A DNA stretch of 64,000 nt from Neodiprion pinetum (Eukaryota > Arthropoda > Insecta > Hymenoptera > Diprionidae): NCBI RefSeq assembly GCF_021155775.2, contig NC_060237.1, positions 15,336,970 through 15,400,969 of the forward strand. The letters are read 5' to 3'. Of the stretch, positions 42,116 through 54,257 are shown piece after piece. Position numbers and translations under genes: made by a program. The stretch's first letter is position 1, and each line of letters opens with the position of its first letter. Under the pieces are notes generated by a model. The model saw only the letters and a list, made by a program, of their open reading frames with translations, was not told the DNA's origin and searched no databases.

Positions 42116-43526
42116 TAATCGTTTGTAGAAATGAGAACAAACGATTTCTCGTTGGTACAAATAGGTACAAACAATTTCTCTGTGGTACAATGAGGTAAAA
42201 ACGACATAATCGTCGATACAAACGGGTACAACCGATTTCTCGATGGTGCGATGAGATACAAACGATATAATCGTTGGTACAAACGAGTACAAATGATTTC
42301 TCGATGGTACGAGGAGGAACAAACGATAGTAGCATTGGTATGAATAATGACAAATGATTTTTTAGTGGTACAATCGGGTGCAAACGATATAATTGTTTGT
42401 TCAAAGGGGTAAAAATGATTTCCCAGTGGTATGAACAAGTACAAGCGATATAATTTTTTTTCGCTTCTACTTATATGTATCTGAGGGTATATCGTTTTTA
42501 CTCCTTTGCCCTGAAAGTTTTATCTTTTGTACTCGTTTGTACCACTGCGAAATTGTTTGTACCCGTGTGTACCACCGATTAATCGTTTTTAACTGATTGT
42601 ACCACCGTGTAATCCTTTGTACCCGCTGGAACCAAAACTTATATCGATTCTGCCAGTAAGTACCAACGATTAATTCGTTTATACCTGATTGTGCCACCGA
42701 GGAATCGTTTTTACTCGTTCATACGGACACTATTATCGTTTATATCTGTATGTACTACAGAGAATTCGTTTGTACTCGTTCGTACTGGACTGTAATCGCT
42801 TGTCCCTGCTTGTACCATGGAGAAATCGTTTGTACTCGTTTACAAAGACGAGTATATCATTTTTACCCGTTTGTACCACCGAGAAATCGTTTGTACTCTA
42901 TTCTACCGACGATTAAATCGTGGATACTTGTTTGTACCATCGACAAATCGTTCGTACCCGTTTATACGAACGGTTATATCGTTTGTACCTTATTGTACCA
43001 CCGAGAAATCATTTGTACTCATTGGTACGGACGATTATATCGTTTATACCTCATTGTACTACCGAGAAATCGTTTATACCAATTTGTACCAACTAGGTTA
43101 TCGTTTGTATCTGTTTGTACCAATGAGTGATCGTTTGTACCCGTTCGTATCAACGATTATATCATTTGTACTTCATTGTATTACCGAGAAATCATTTGTA
43201 CCCGTTTGTACCAACGATAATATCGTTTGTTCCCGTTTATACCAACGATGATATCGTTTGTACCTCATTGTACCACCGAGAAATCGTTTGTACTCATTTG
43301 TACCAACGATGTTATCGTTTGTTTCACATTGTACCAACGGGTAATCGTTTGTACCTGTTTGTATCAATAAGTAATTGTTTGTACTTGTTTCTACCGACGA
43401 TAAAATTGGTGATACCTGTTTGTATCATAGAGAAATCGTTTGTACCCGTTAGTATCAACGATTATATTGTTCGTACCTCATTGTACCAACGGGTAATCAT
43501 TTGTACCTGTTTGTACAAACGGTTAT
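42116..43526. repeat. 60-bp-period minisatellite array that inverts
   Basis: Units of about 60 bases contain ACCGAGAAATCGTTTGTAC and CAACGATTATATCGTTTGTAC. From about 42690 to 43526 they read on the plus strand; from 42116 to about 42450 the same words read on the minus strand, with a degenerate junction between. Because 60 is a multiple of three, long spurious frames run through it on both strands. The array stops exactly at the Gypsy C LTR end (43527). Confidence 0.9.
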
Positions 43527-43673
43527 TGTTGTGTAGGTGGGGGAATCAGTCCATGGTCCATCACATCATATGCCGTTTATTGGTCGTTTCTCGCGATGTA
43601 CACTAGTCGACGTCCTGACCGTAACTCGCTTAACGAGTACACAACTACTCACACTGACATATCTATTACATAT
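43527..43673 (-). repeat. Gypsy C 3' LTR, end portion
   Basis: It matches 54111-54257 with modest divergence. The match stops at the ACATATA just before a 41-bp inverted repeat (43674). Confidence 0.8.
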
Positions 43674-46301
43674 ACCGGGATAATCTCTTGAAATTATACA
43701 CACAATGCGCATGCGCGAGTTTTATAGGCTGCTCAGACAGGCTGGCCACTCCAAGTTTCAGTTGTCAAACTCTGTTTCTGGCGGCGATGTAGTTCATACG
43801 AAGTTTTGAGGTTAGAATCTCAAACTGTCGAGGTAGTGACTCGGAAAGTTGATGCGAATGCTCTTTGAAAATTGGCTTTATTCGACTGAAATGTGAAATC
43901 TGTTTAAATGTTGGGTGCTCGGAAGAACTGCAGCAGGTAGGTGGGAACACTTTATTTGATCACTTTTATTATTTTGTACATTAGAAACAACAAAGAAATT
44001 TTTTTCTGTCAACAGGTGATACGGCCAAAATAATTACATCTCTAATATTTACTGTTATCTGCCTATTCAATTCATCACACGTACAAAGATCATCGCCACT
44101 TTTGAGCAACTAAGCAACTTTCTCACTTGTGATTCCAGGCAGTAATACTGAATTTTATCACTTTTGAGAATGGGACATTAAACAGAGCGTTCAAGAAATT
44201 TCAATATCACACTATCTGTAACAGAACTGTAAATCTTTTTTTTCTCGAAAATAGTTCAACAAAATTTACAAATAGTCGATAGTCAATGTATTTTTTCCGA
44301 TCAATAAATTATTGCTACTACTATTAAAAATTTTCCAATGATTATCAGAGTTTATTTCGCAAATTTTCAATGATGTTCGATTAAATAAATGAAGGGAACC
44401 TGCTACTCAAATTGAAAATTCAAGTAATATTAGATTTATTAAAATGATTTCTGTATTTCATGTTAGTGCGGTTTAGAACAAAGAAAATCTAATCTGAAGC
44501 GTAGAACTCAAGAACGTAGATCACATCCTGTGACACAAGTTGGAAATCAACTTTCTCACAATGCGCCTTAACGTCACAATTAGCGTCAAGGACAATCATG
44601 TTTTAGAGTCATGTCAGAAAATCATTACGAGGATATTGACTTATCGGATTCAAAATTGTGTCCCTTGTTCCATCAAAATAAATAAATATCTAATTTTTAG
44701 TGAAGTTCATGAAGATTTTTTTCCAGATAATGTAATCCGATACAATATCTTGTTCATAGTCCTCCGAACATCACCTCGTAACAAGGATATTTGGAAAGAG
44801 TCCCTTTGTTGCAGGAACCATTATAAAATTCTTGGTTTTCAATTCGTGCTACTGAATAACTTCTGCGTTTCAGGTTCCATTTCCAATCTTAAAATGAGGT
44901 TTTGTTTGCTCCAGACAATGCTAACATGAAATGCAAAAATAATTGTGGTAAATGGAGATTCACAAGCCTTCAGTCTTAGCGTAGGACCCTACAAAAAGTG
45001 TAAAATTGAAATTGGTTTCAAGTTATCGTGCAACTAGCTAGCCAGATGACACCGTCAACTAAGATTGAATTTAAAGACATTTTTAACTAAAGTTATTTTA
45101 CAATTCTAGATTTAGATTGATCCAGTTTGCTTAGCGAAATTCAACCCTACAATCTAATTCAGGACTTGAAAAACTATTTATCTGAATATAATGCCAAAGA
45201 GAGTAAAATTAAGCTTCAAAATAAGATATCGAATTAAATGGCATAAAATTTGAAAAACAATGCTGGTCAATAATAATGCTTGAATTACAATAGTGCACAG
45301 AATGATTCCTCGGTGGAATTAATTGGCGGCAATGGTTAGGTAACAAACTTATCGCTATTGGCTCGATCAAAGTAAAATGATGGGATATTCAGTCATTATC
45401 ATCTGTAGTATATCCCGCTATTCAATTTTACCTTAACCGATGTTAAGAAGCTGGCGATGGCCTGATGAAATTCACTCTGGCACCTGACATCTGACGGAAC
45501 AACCAGGTTCAAAGGTTATAATGATTGCACTGCTCGAGAACCAGGATCCTTGCCACCTAAACGTTTTGACCATCAGGTGAGGCATGATTTTCCTCGTGTT
45601 AATCAAAGTTTAAACTTCGAGCCTGATCAAAAAAAAACGAATTTCATCATTGAACCCATGTTAAAGTATTGTAATTGTCAAAGATCACGTAATTAAAAAT
45701 TTACCTACATGCTTCCATGCCTGACAAATTTAGTCCCACTTTGACAATGAATCATTTCGTACCTGAAAATATTAGAAGCTATTATTATTAGACAGGATCT
45801 TTTGGTATTTTTGGATACAACGAATTTCCAATAAGATGCGCAAAACATGAATCGTTAATGAAACGCATTTTTGATTTTATGTAAATAAAGAATCTATTCA
45901 CAATAAACGTTGTTTTCACTTACCTACCTCTATTTGTCCAGACTCCCACTTATTAATGACATTTCACATTGAATTTCAGATTTTTTCTTTCAATAAATAA
46001 CATCCAATTTTTGTATCATTTGATATTTGCGTCGGTTGAATATTTTCTGATATCGACCACGGTATTGCTGAACGATACTATTCTTCTTAGACAATTTACG
46101 CTACGTAAAAATAAATAGCAACATAACCACAATCCGCGGTTTTATGGGCGAAAGATTTACAGCTCTTGAGTCTTGTTTTGTGTACGTTGGCCCCCTGCTC
46201 AGCAGGCGAAAACATCGCCGCGGGGCGATTTCACCGACCAATGAGATTGAATTATTTGGCGCACGCGCATTGTATGTATAGTTTCAAGAGATTGTCCCGG
46301 T
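43674..46301. mobile_element. Possible 2.6-kb insertion with 41-bp inverted ends in the Gypsy C LTR
   Basis: ACCGGGATAATCTCTTGAAA... at 43674-43714 is the inverted copy of 46261-46301, with 37 of 41 bases identical. The left edge coincides with the point where the two LTR copies part. The interior is AT-rich and encodes nothing I recognise; a 129-aa frame at 44540 has no motif. A non-autonomous DNA element is one reading. A hairpin within a long LTR is the other. Confidence 0.4.
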
Positions 46302-46330
46302 TTATCTATACTACACGTACATACATTCCA

Positions 46331-46347
46331 ACTTCTTCCCCTTTAAA
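46331..46347 (-). promoter_or_regulatory. Gypsy C polypurine tract
   Basis: On the minus strand TTTAAAGGGGAAGAAGT is followed by TGGAATGTATG, a plausible LTR start with TG. Confidence 0.5.
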
Positions 46348-46372
46348 TAACGAGCTTACCTCTCTAGCCTAA

Positions 46373-47495
46373 TTACTTTTTATTCTGTATTCTTTCCGAA
46401 CGTCGAAGTACAGTTGGTCGGATTGACACCTCCCTTTTTTTTGTATCGTTATCAATACCTGAATTAGTTATCTCGCGTTTAACAATTTGGTTCAAATGTC
46501 GCTTATCTGTACTGTCGTCTAGCCACTTAACAATGTATGTAACAGGGCTCAATCTTTTTAAGATGATTGCTTCCATCCATTTTGGCGTCTCTTTGTAAAA
46601 GCTTTTCGCCCATACGTTTTCATTCATCGTGAATTCAGTAACTCTTTTGCCCGGTTTATTTTCGATTTGTTCATTCAGATTATTCCATACTTTATCCTCA
46701 ATGTTGGGCAATAACAGTGTAAATCTGTTTCGTAACTCTCTACCTAACATTAGTTTAGCTGGGCTTTCGCCTGTCGTGCAGTGTTTCGTAGCGCGATAGT
46801 CAAACAACAAAGCATCCATTTATTGAAGGATCGTTTAAACTTTTTTACTAGATTTTCAGCCTCATCATTTGGCGCTGGGTGTTTAACTGATGAAAAGATG
46901 TGTTTGATGCCTACTATTTTAACGAATGTTGCAAATTCCGTGCTTGTATATTGAGCACCGTTATCGGTTACTAGAATTTGAGGCAGGCCAAATCTTGTAA
47001 AAACATGACGAAAATACTTAATTAGGTTGTTTGAATTTATATTTTCAATTTCGAAGATTTCTGGCCATTTTGAGTTTGCGTCGACGTTTAAAAAAAAATT
47101 TATACCATTCATTGGCCCCATTAAATCAGAATGTATTCGTTTCCATGACTTTACAGGCCAATTCCAAGGGATTAAAATACACATGGGTGGGTTGTCTCTT
47201 TCTCTGACGCATTTGCTACAAGCTTTAGTTATTTGTTTTACTTCAGCGTCAAGGTTTGGCCACCAGAAAAATGACCTCGCTATTGACTTCATCTTTACTA
47301 ATACCATGTGTGATGAATGTAGCATTTTGGATACAGTATTTTTTAATTTATTTGGAATGAGTACTCTATACCCCCACATTAAACATTCTTGTTCAATTGT
47401 CTGTTCATTTCTTCGAGTCGTAAACGCTTTAAAGTTTTCTATCTTTTTATTCTCTTTGGGCCATCCATTTTTTACGTACAAAAAGATTTGACTTA
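46373..47495 (-). pseudogene. int: Gypsy C integrase (interrupted by Tigger-like insertion)
   Basis: The frame shows an HHCC finger (HSSHMVLVKMKS ... CSKCVRE), then RIHSDLMGP (Asp), LVTDNGAQYTSTEF (Asp) and the Glu in NDEAENLVKKFK. The C-terminal half (SPAKLMLGRELRNR) lies in another frame after a shift near 46810 and ends at 46373. At 47495 the coding sequence meets the Tigger-like element. Directly across the insertion (from 50858) the same frame continues into the RNase H side, so the transposon split one continuous pol frame. Confidence 0.88.
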
Positions 47496-48157
47496 ACAGG
47501 AAACGTTTTCAGGTGTCCCCCTCCGATTTCGATGAAACTCTGGTATGTTATAGAGGGTCAAAATCGATGACATACGTATTTTTTTTTATCGGCCCAAACT
47601 CATTTGAAAGGGGTGAAACACCCCTCCAAAGTTGACCACCTCCCAAGATGATTTTTCAGTTTTGCATACAAGGAGGGGATTTCGATAACTAATAATGACA
47701 GTAATAAATACCTTGTCAAAAGTGATGAAAAACACACTTCGAATATTCTCAAGAACTCTTTATTTTAGGGGTTTACTTGTACATACAGAGGTTCATTTTT
47801 TACATTAGAAACAAGATGTTCATCAGAGCTCAATGAATCCAACAGCACTGTGAAGAGCATGCAAGAATACAGAATACGTGCTTTCGAATTTTTCCCAAAA
47901 ACTGAATTCTTATCGACTTTTTTCCCAATATTGCGGATTATGTCTAGTATTTAACCATAAATCATTGAATAACATTGTTTGAGGCTCGCATTCATTCTGG
48001 CATCGCTCTCTTATCATTTTACTGTTTTATCATTTTTTTTCAAGAAACGTAAATATTTTTCTTTTCAAGCAGACTATCAACTACTCGAAAATTCGATGTG
48101 TGTCATATGTAAACAAGTCATATCTCTACTTGAATTAATTTTATGGCGCAGATATTT
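47496..48157 (+). repeat. Left TIR of the Tigger-like element
   Basis: It pairs with 50197-50855. Both copies encode, by chance, the same short frame beginning MRLAFILASLSYHF, which shows their near identity. Confidence 0.88.
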
Positions 48158-48218
48158 TTTTTAACGATTACGCGTATCTTTCGTATATTTTCAATATGAA
48201 AAGTCGTGAGACCGTTCA

Positions 48219-49952
48219 GTGCTTGTTAATACGTTATTAACACAACTTCGAGCAGTTATTGAATTTCTTCTCACGTTTACAATGAAAGTGAATCCAATCA
48301 ACGTTATTAAACTTCTGTGGGCAGCATTTGAACTAATGAATATACCCAAGTCCCCGTTAACAAATGATGAACGTGAAATAGTATCGAACTTCGAAAACAT
48401 TTTATTACAAAGCATGACAGAATATGATAGTGTGAAAATGATTGAGGAAAATTCGCTTGACTTTGGAGAGCCCTACAAAAATCTTGAAACGTTTGCAATA
48501 GAAGATGCAGATTTTCAGGTGCCTTTCGAAGGACCTGAAGATAGCTGTTCCGTAGATGACGAACCTTTGAGTTTCGATTATAAAAGAAGAGCTGTTGAAT
48601 ATTAGCGAAGTGCAAAGACGAAAAAAAATTGCTCGATTGATACGGTTCGTCATAGATATAAAAAAGTCAAATCAGTACAATTAAGTCGTTGGGCACACCA
48701 AATCAACCAGGGAGGGACATACATGGAGAAATTGGCTCGCATATCAAAGTATACATTGCAGAATATGAAAAATACCGTTGACGCAGGCTTGATTGTTCAT
48801 GATACGGATCTGCGAAGATGGGCTTTACAGGCCCAAGGACTTATCAGTCATAAGGATTTTCGATTTAAAGCATCGCCAACGTGGTTACTTCACTTTGAGA
48901 AGATCCATCGCATTACTAGCAGAAAAATCAATAAATTCGTCACGCGAAAGTCAGTAAAAAATAGTGAATATTCACACAAGAGTGCTGAAGAAGTTTTGAA
49001 AAGAGTTGAACCTTATATTTCCGAATATGGATTACAAAATATATATAATTCTGATCAGAGTGGTTTCTGAATAGAGATTCATTCTGGACGAACGTTAACG
49101 GAAGAAGGAACTAAACAAGTGTCGTGCATAGTACAATCAGTAACTTCAACAACGCACAGTTATACTATACAGCCTACAATTTCAGCGGACGGAAAATTAT
49201 TATCTCCTTTATTTATTGTTTTCAAAGAACCATCCGGAACATTCGGACCTATAGTTGAACAACATTTATTCAGACCGCCAAATTTTTTCGTCACAACTTC
49301 TAAATCAGGAAAACTTACTTCAGGTATAATAATTCTTGTTTCGCGCTGCATATATTCAAACGGTATTAATCACAATGATTCATTGCAGAGCATTTCAAGA
49401 TGTGGTTAGAAGAAGCGTTTATCCCAAAAGTGGGACAGAAGAGTCTACTTCTAATTGATTCTTGGAGTGGGTATTGTTCTCGAGTTGTGCAAGAGACAAC
49501 CCCCAGACAAAAAGTTGACGACTTTATTGATACCGAAAGGAACCACTGGAAAAATTCAACCTCTCGATGTTTTCGGCTTCCGTATATGGAAAAATCATAT
49601 TCGTCATTTTTCAGACACCGTAGTGCTTCTTGATTATGATTTAAATTTACATTTAAGGAATAATATAATAAAATTACAGTCTTTAGTTCACAACCAACTG
49701 TCATCTCCGCGATATCATAATTTGTTTCGTTATGCGTGGCATAAAAGCGGGTTCATTGCAAAGAAACCTGATGAATTTGATAACCCCGTCGATTTTGCAT
49801 TTGGACAGTCATCTCATCCGAATTGTGAAATCGAAGGTTGCACGAATGTCGCAGTAATCAGATGTTCTTGGGGTAAAAAATCACTTTGCCTACAGCATTT
49901 TTTTGATGAATATCATTATTGTACCGACTATCATTCATACAGCGATTTATAG
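48219..49952 (+). pseudogene. Tigger/pogo-like DDE transposase (broken)
   Basis: An acidic N-terminal part precedes a helix-turn-helix DNA-binding region (SRWAHQINQGGTYMEKL and PTWLLHFEKIHRI, CENP-B/Tc5-like). The catalytic core has NSDQSGF (first Asp), SADGKLLSPLFIVF, LLLIDSWSGYC (second Asp) and IQPLDVFGFRIWK (third acid). It ends with a Cys/His cluster (CEIEGCTNVAVIRC ... CLQHF). Stops lie at 48603 (TAG) and 49068 (TGA). Frame shifts lie near 49400 and 49530. It would cut and paste the element at TA sites. It is dead in this copy. Confidence 0.85.
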
Positions 49953-50196
49953 ATGAACTTGGAACTTGTTTTTGTTTGAAGGGTGTGGCCACGGTGAAGG
50001 AAGTAGAATCATCTGCATATTCAACAATTTTGTATTATATAAAAACGTAATTTATTTACAAAACTATTTAGAGGTGTATTTAGTGTATGAATCAAAGTAA
50101 CAAGAAAAAATTTCTTTATTCATTTTTTTAATGCAAAATGGCTAATAATCACTACTTGTTTTTTGTTTATCTTTTTCCCAGCCCTTACCCCTCAAA

Positions 50197-50855
50197 TATC
50201 TGAGCCATAGAATTAATTCAAGTAGAGATATGACTTGTTTACATATGACACACATCGAATTTTCGAGTAGTTGATAGTCTGCTTGAAATGAAAAATATTT
50301 ACGTTTCTTGAAAAAAAATGATGAAGCAGTGAAATGATAAGAGAGCGATGCCAGAATGAATGCGAGCCTCAAACAATGTTATTCAATGATTTATGGTTAA
50401 ATACTAGACATAATCCGCAATATTGGGAAAAAAGTCGATAAGAATTCAGTTTTTGGGAAAAATTCGAAAGTACGTATTCTGTATTCTTGCATGCTCTTCA
50501 CAGTGCTGTTGGATTCATTGAGCTCTGAGGAACATCTTGTTTCTAATGTAAAAAATGAACTCTGTATGTACAAGTAAACCCCTAAAATAACGAGTTCTGG
50601 AGAATATTCGAAGTGTGTTTTTCATCACTTTTGACAAGGTATTTATTACTGTCATTATTAGTTATCGAAATCCCCTCCTTGTATGCAAAACTGAAAAATC
50701 ATCTTGGGAGGTGGTCAACTTTGGAGGGGTGTTTCACCCCTTTCAAATGAGTTTGGGCCGATAAAAAAAAATACGTATGTCATCGATTTTGACCCTCTAT
50801 AACATACCAGAGTTTCATCGAAATCGGAGGGGGACACCTAAAAACGTTTCCTTGT
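50197..50855 (-). repeat. Right TIR of the Tigger-like element
   Basis: It is the reverse complement of 47496-48157 and ends CGTTTCCTTGT before TA. Confidence 0.88.
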
Positions 50856-50857
50856 TA

Positions 50858-52540
50858 GTACCGGGTCCTTTCGCGTTTCTCGAGACACAATTTTCTAATC
50901 AGTGCATGTATTCATACTTTCTCCAATGTGGTTTAGGTAAGAATATTGTACATAATTCTTTGATCCCAAGTTTTCCGGAATAGGAGGGTGTGATAACCTG
51001 TCGGCACAATTTTCGGCTGATTTAATATAACAAATTCTAAAATTAAATGCACTCAGGAAAACTGCGGATCGTTGTAGCCGTCAAACGGCCATTATTGGTA
51101 TACCTTTTTTTGGTCTAAAGATTCTGACTAGCGGTTCGTGGTCGGTTCTTAATTGAAATTCGCGCCCGTACACGTAATCGTATAATTTAGTTACGTCAAA
51201 TATTATAGCATTCGCTTCTTTGTCAATAATGGCATAGTTTTTGTCGTTATTCGCTGATGTTTTTGAAGCATACGCAATAGGTCGTTCACCAAGTCTTGTT
51301 TCATGTGAGATCATTGCTGATAGACCTTTATCTGAAGTATCGCATGTTAAATTTAATTTGTTTTTTGGATCATAATTCATCAACACGTCGGCTGATTGCA
51401 AATCTTTTTTTGCTTGGTTGAAGGCATTCTGACATTCTCTCATCTACACGAAGTTATTCTACTCTAAACACTCGTGAAAAGGACTAAATTTAGCTGCTCT
51501 GTTTTTAATAAATTTACCATAGTAATTCATAGTGCCTAAAAAAGCTTCCAATTCTTTCAAGTTGGTGGGTGCTGAAATTTTATTTATTGCTTCGACTCTT
51601 TTTTTATCATTGTTCTCACTCCATATTGATCTATTTCTAGTCCTAAATATTGTATTTTATTTTTTAGTAACTAGCACTTTTCTTGTTTTAATTTTAAGCC
51701 ACATTCACGTAATTTTTTAAGAAACTGGTTTGTTATTTAAATGTTCTCGACTATAGTTTTGTCTTTTATGTATATATCGTCTAAGAATACATAAACATTC
51801 GGAATATTTGCTAAGAGTTGTTCCATTATTCTCTGAAAGTAACTCGGTGCGGACGCTACTCCATACATTAATTTATTTGGTCTAAACAGACCTTCATGCG
51901 TGCTTATAGTTAGAATGTCTTTGCTTTTCTCCTCCAGTAACATCTGTAAATTCTCTTCGCGCATACCGATTGTTGTATATACTACACCGCCTTCTGCTTG
52001 GGCGATTAAATATTCCACTCGTGGGAACGGATAACGATCGATTACAATCAATGGATTTACTGTGACTTTATAGTTTCCATAGATTCTTATTTCGCCGCCC
52101 GATTTAATAATCAGAACAATGGGAGTTCCCTACTCACTCACCTCTACTGGAGTGAACGTCCCTTCATCAACTAAATGCGTTAAATTTTTTTTACAACAAA
52201 GAGCCAAAGTCACGCTTCTAGGTTTACAGTATATTGGTTTTGCATTTTCTTTTAGTTTAATTTCAAAGACGCCTTTTATGAATGTTCCTAACCCAGGCGA
52301 GAATAAATCTGCATTTTGTTTTTTAATTTTTTCTCTTAATGGTACAATTTCATCTTTCGTAAGGCTATTTACCATATGCATGTCGTCAATTTTCATGGCA
52401 GATTGTTGTATTTTTAGAGCCCAAAGACCTAGCTTGTAAAGCCAATCTCTTCCTATAAGAGGCGTGCATTTTTCTCCCATTACGTTAAGGTTTCCTACGG
52501 TTGTGATGTTGGCATACGCCATTTTGATATCTTCAATCAT
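50858..52540 (-). pseudogene. pol: Gypsy C reverse transcriptase-RNase H (broken)
   Basis: Reading leftward from 52540: a connector with LIGRDWLYKLGLW, an RT N-part with KPIYCKPRSV, a stop near 52130, then IDRYPFPRVEYLIAQ. Motif A reads YTTIGMREENLQ, where the catalytic Asp has become Gly. VFLDDI of motif C is intact. RNase H is recognised by LTCDTSDKGLSAMI, DKEANAIIFDV and LRTDHEPLVRIF. The frame then runs to the Tigger-like insertion at 50858. Multiple stops and shifts (51080, 51480-51740, 52125) make it non-functional. Confidence 0.85.
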
Positions 52541-52767
52541 ACCTGTCGGTTGTTTTGTTCACCGATATAATAATTTATTTTCAAGTCTGTGCCTTGTAAT
52601 CTTATATTGGAGAAGAACTTTTTATAATCATTATTACTTATCAAGGAGATTTCAGCATCGCCATCGACTTCCATTTTAAAAATTTTGTCGTTATTATGTA
52701 TATCTAGATATTGCGGTTCGATTTTATGTACGTTGTATGAATTTTTATCTAACTTATACTTATTCAT
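52537..52767 (-). pseudogene. Gypsy C aspartic protease (active site altered)
   Basis: The frame contains MEVDGDAEISLIS, where the family has V-D-T-G-A-x-x-S-L-I-S. The catalytic triad D-T-G is replaced by D-G-D. Its start ATG overlaps the gag stop (ATGAATAA), an arrangement compatible with termination-reinitiation or a frame change at the gag-pro border. Confidence 0.7.
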
Positions 52768-53988
52768 AGTTTACATATATATTTACCCCTCCGTTACCCT
52801 TATTGCTGTCTGGATCTACATTGGCTGCCATAAAATTACAGTTTTCATTTACATCGTTCTTGAATAGATTTTCAAACCAGTCTCCATTGTTGCTTTCTCC
52901 TTCGTTCGTAGTCTCTTCTGACGTATCTTGTAGGTTTTTGACAGTTGTCCTTGATTGCGCTCTGCATACTCTTAGCACGTGGCCTTTTTTCCCACAGTTG
53001 CTGCAGGTTTTATCTTCATGCCAGCAGTTTTCATCTTCATGGCTCTTCTTGGCACAACGTCGACACGTGTTTATCGTTGGATTATGCCAGCTTTGTGTTC
53101 CTTCCCGTTGTTGATTCGAATTCCATTGTCTTCTATTGTTGGTGAATCTCCTGTTCTGTTTCGTGTGATTTGGGTCATCCTTCCAATGCCCTTTACTTCC
53201 TATACGTAGCACGTTTTGTTTAATTTCTTCTTGGTCAGAGTTATTTTGCACTTCCCTCGCAGCCTTATTTGCTTCTTCACCCGCGACCGCGGTCGACAAT
53301 GCTATTAGTAATAATAAATTTGCTATTTTAAACAAGGACCGACGAATTTCATTATCTATTAGGCCGGTTAAAAGTTGATCTTTTACCGCATCGTTCGCGT
53401 CTGGGAATTTACATTTAGTTGCTAATTCCTTTAATGTTGATACGTATTGCGCAATTAATTCATTTTTATTTTGTGTTCTCTTTCTAAATTGTGCCCTTAT
53501 AACTGTGACGTTTACTTTTGGTTTGATCAAATCGTTAACTAGTTTTATAATTTCGGGGTACGGTACTTCATTTGTTTTTCTTGGAGCACAAGTTTTTTTG
53601 ATCACAGCGTACGTGTTTGCATTTACCTTTAATAGCAGATTCGCCTGCTTTTTTTCTTCTGAATCAATGTCATTCGCCTCGAAAAAAAGTCCCTTCTTTC
53701 CACAAATTGGTCCCAGTCAACTTTTGATAAATCAAATTCCACATTTGCGTTAAATTCCATCTTTACACCTGGTTTTAACACTTTCGGGTCGCTTTTTCGG
53801 TCACTAGTCGCGTTTTCTTTTTCTTTTTCCGCTTCGCTTAACACGTATATTTTTAATTGTTTCCTTAAATCGACCAATTTTAATAATTTGCTTACTATTT
53901 CATTTCTTTTTCTCAATTCACGAATTACCTCAGCTTTACTGAGCTCATAAATCCACGAGGTGCCTGTAGCCTTGTGCTCATCGGACAT
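52760..53988 (-). pseudogene. gag: Gypsy C Gag (one frameshift)
   Basis: It starts MSDEHKATGTSWIYELSKAE at 53988. A shift near 53630 divides it from the rest (VIRAQFRKRTQNKNELIAQY, capsid region). Two CCHC/CCHC-like knuckles end it: CRRCAKKSHEDENCW and CSNCGKKGHVLRVC. It is followed by an acidic tail to 52760. This is the particle-forming protein of the element. Confidence 0.85.
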
Positions 53989-54090
53989 AATTTATAATCA
54001 TCGACATTTGATTATTAGCACGGTCTTGCGCTTGAACATTATTGTCACTTGCGAAATTCGCTAGTTTTATGTTCGCGGTGCACGCTCGGT

Positions 54091-54108
54091 CCATATTCCT
54101 TGTCGCCA
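54091..54108 (-). promoter_or_regulatory. Gypsy C primer-binding site
   Basis: On the minus strand TGGCGACAAGGAATATGG lies two bases after the LTR end CATAACA. It begins TGG, as expected for a tRNA-complementary site. Confidence 0.65.
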
Positions 54109-54110
54109 AT

Positions 54111-54257
54111 TGTTATGTAGGTGGAAATCAGTCCATGGTCTGTCACATCACATGCCGTTTATTAGTCGTTTCTCGCGATGTACACTCGTCGACGTCTTGA
54201 CCGTAACTCGCTAAGCAAGTACACAACTACTCACACTTATGTATCTATTACATATAT
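54111..54257 (-). repeat. Gypsy C 5' LTR, truncated
   Basis: It matches 43527-43673. Beyond 54257 the sequence changes to TTGTAACGGGTACAG, which is not found near the other LTR. Confidence 0.8.

Larger units (their letters stand above)
47496..50855 (+). mobile_element. Tigger/pogo-like DNA transposon with ~660-bp TIRs
   Basis: The left end ACAGGAAACGTTTTCAGGTG and the right end CACCTAAAAACGTTTCCTTGT are inverted. The repeats run nearly identically for about 660 bases (47496-48157 and 50197-50855). TA lies on both sides (47494-47495 and 50856-50857), the Tc1/mariner-superfamily target duplication. It carries one broken transposase gene on the plus strand. The long TIRs are unusual for pogo-like elements. 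Confidence 0.9.
43527..54257 (-). mobile_element. Gypsy C: minus-strand Ty3/Gypsy element with nested Tigger-like element
   Basis: On the minus strand the order is LTR remnant (54111-54257), primer-binding site, gag, protease, RT, RNase H, [Tigger insertion], integrase, polypurine tract and a 3' LTR region reaching 43527. The LTR copies share about 147 bp (TGTT(A/G)TGTAGGTGG ... CTATTACATATA). Pol has many breaks. The protein type resembles the K02A2.6-like Gypsy lineage of invertebrates. The 5' LTR is cut at 54257, so no target duplication can be checked. Confidence 0.85.

Noticed and set aside
42116..43526. Possible CRISPR array
   Set aside because: The units are contiguous tandem repeats with no unique spacers, in a eukaryotic setting.
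42081..43606. Several frames of 70-159 codons with a repeated 20-residue pattern
   Set aside because: They come from the 60-bp minisatellite and occur on both strands following the orientation of the units; no known domain.
44540..44929. 129-codon frame in the segment 43674-46301
   Set aside because: No similarity recognised and surrounding AT-rich sequence; not enough to call a gene.
47979..48164. 61-codon frame duplicated at 50142-50372 on the other strand
   Set aside because: Both lie in the long inverted repeats of the Tigger-like element, so the match reflects the TIR and not a gene.
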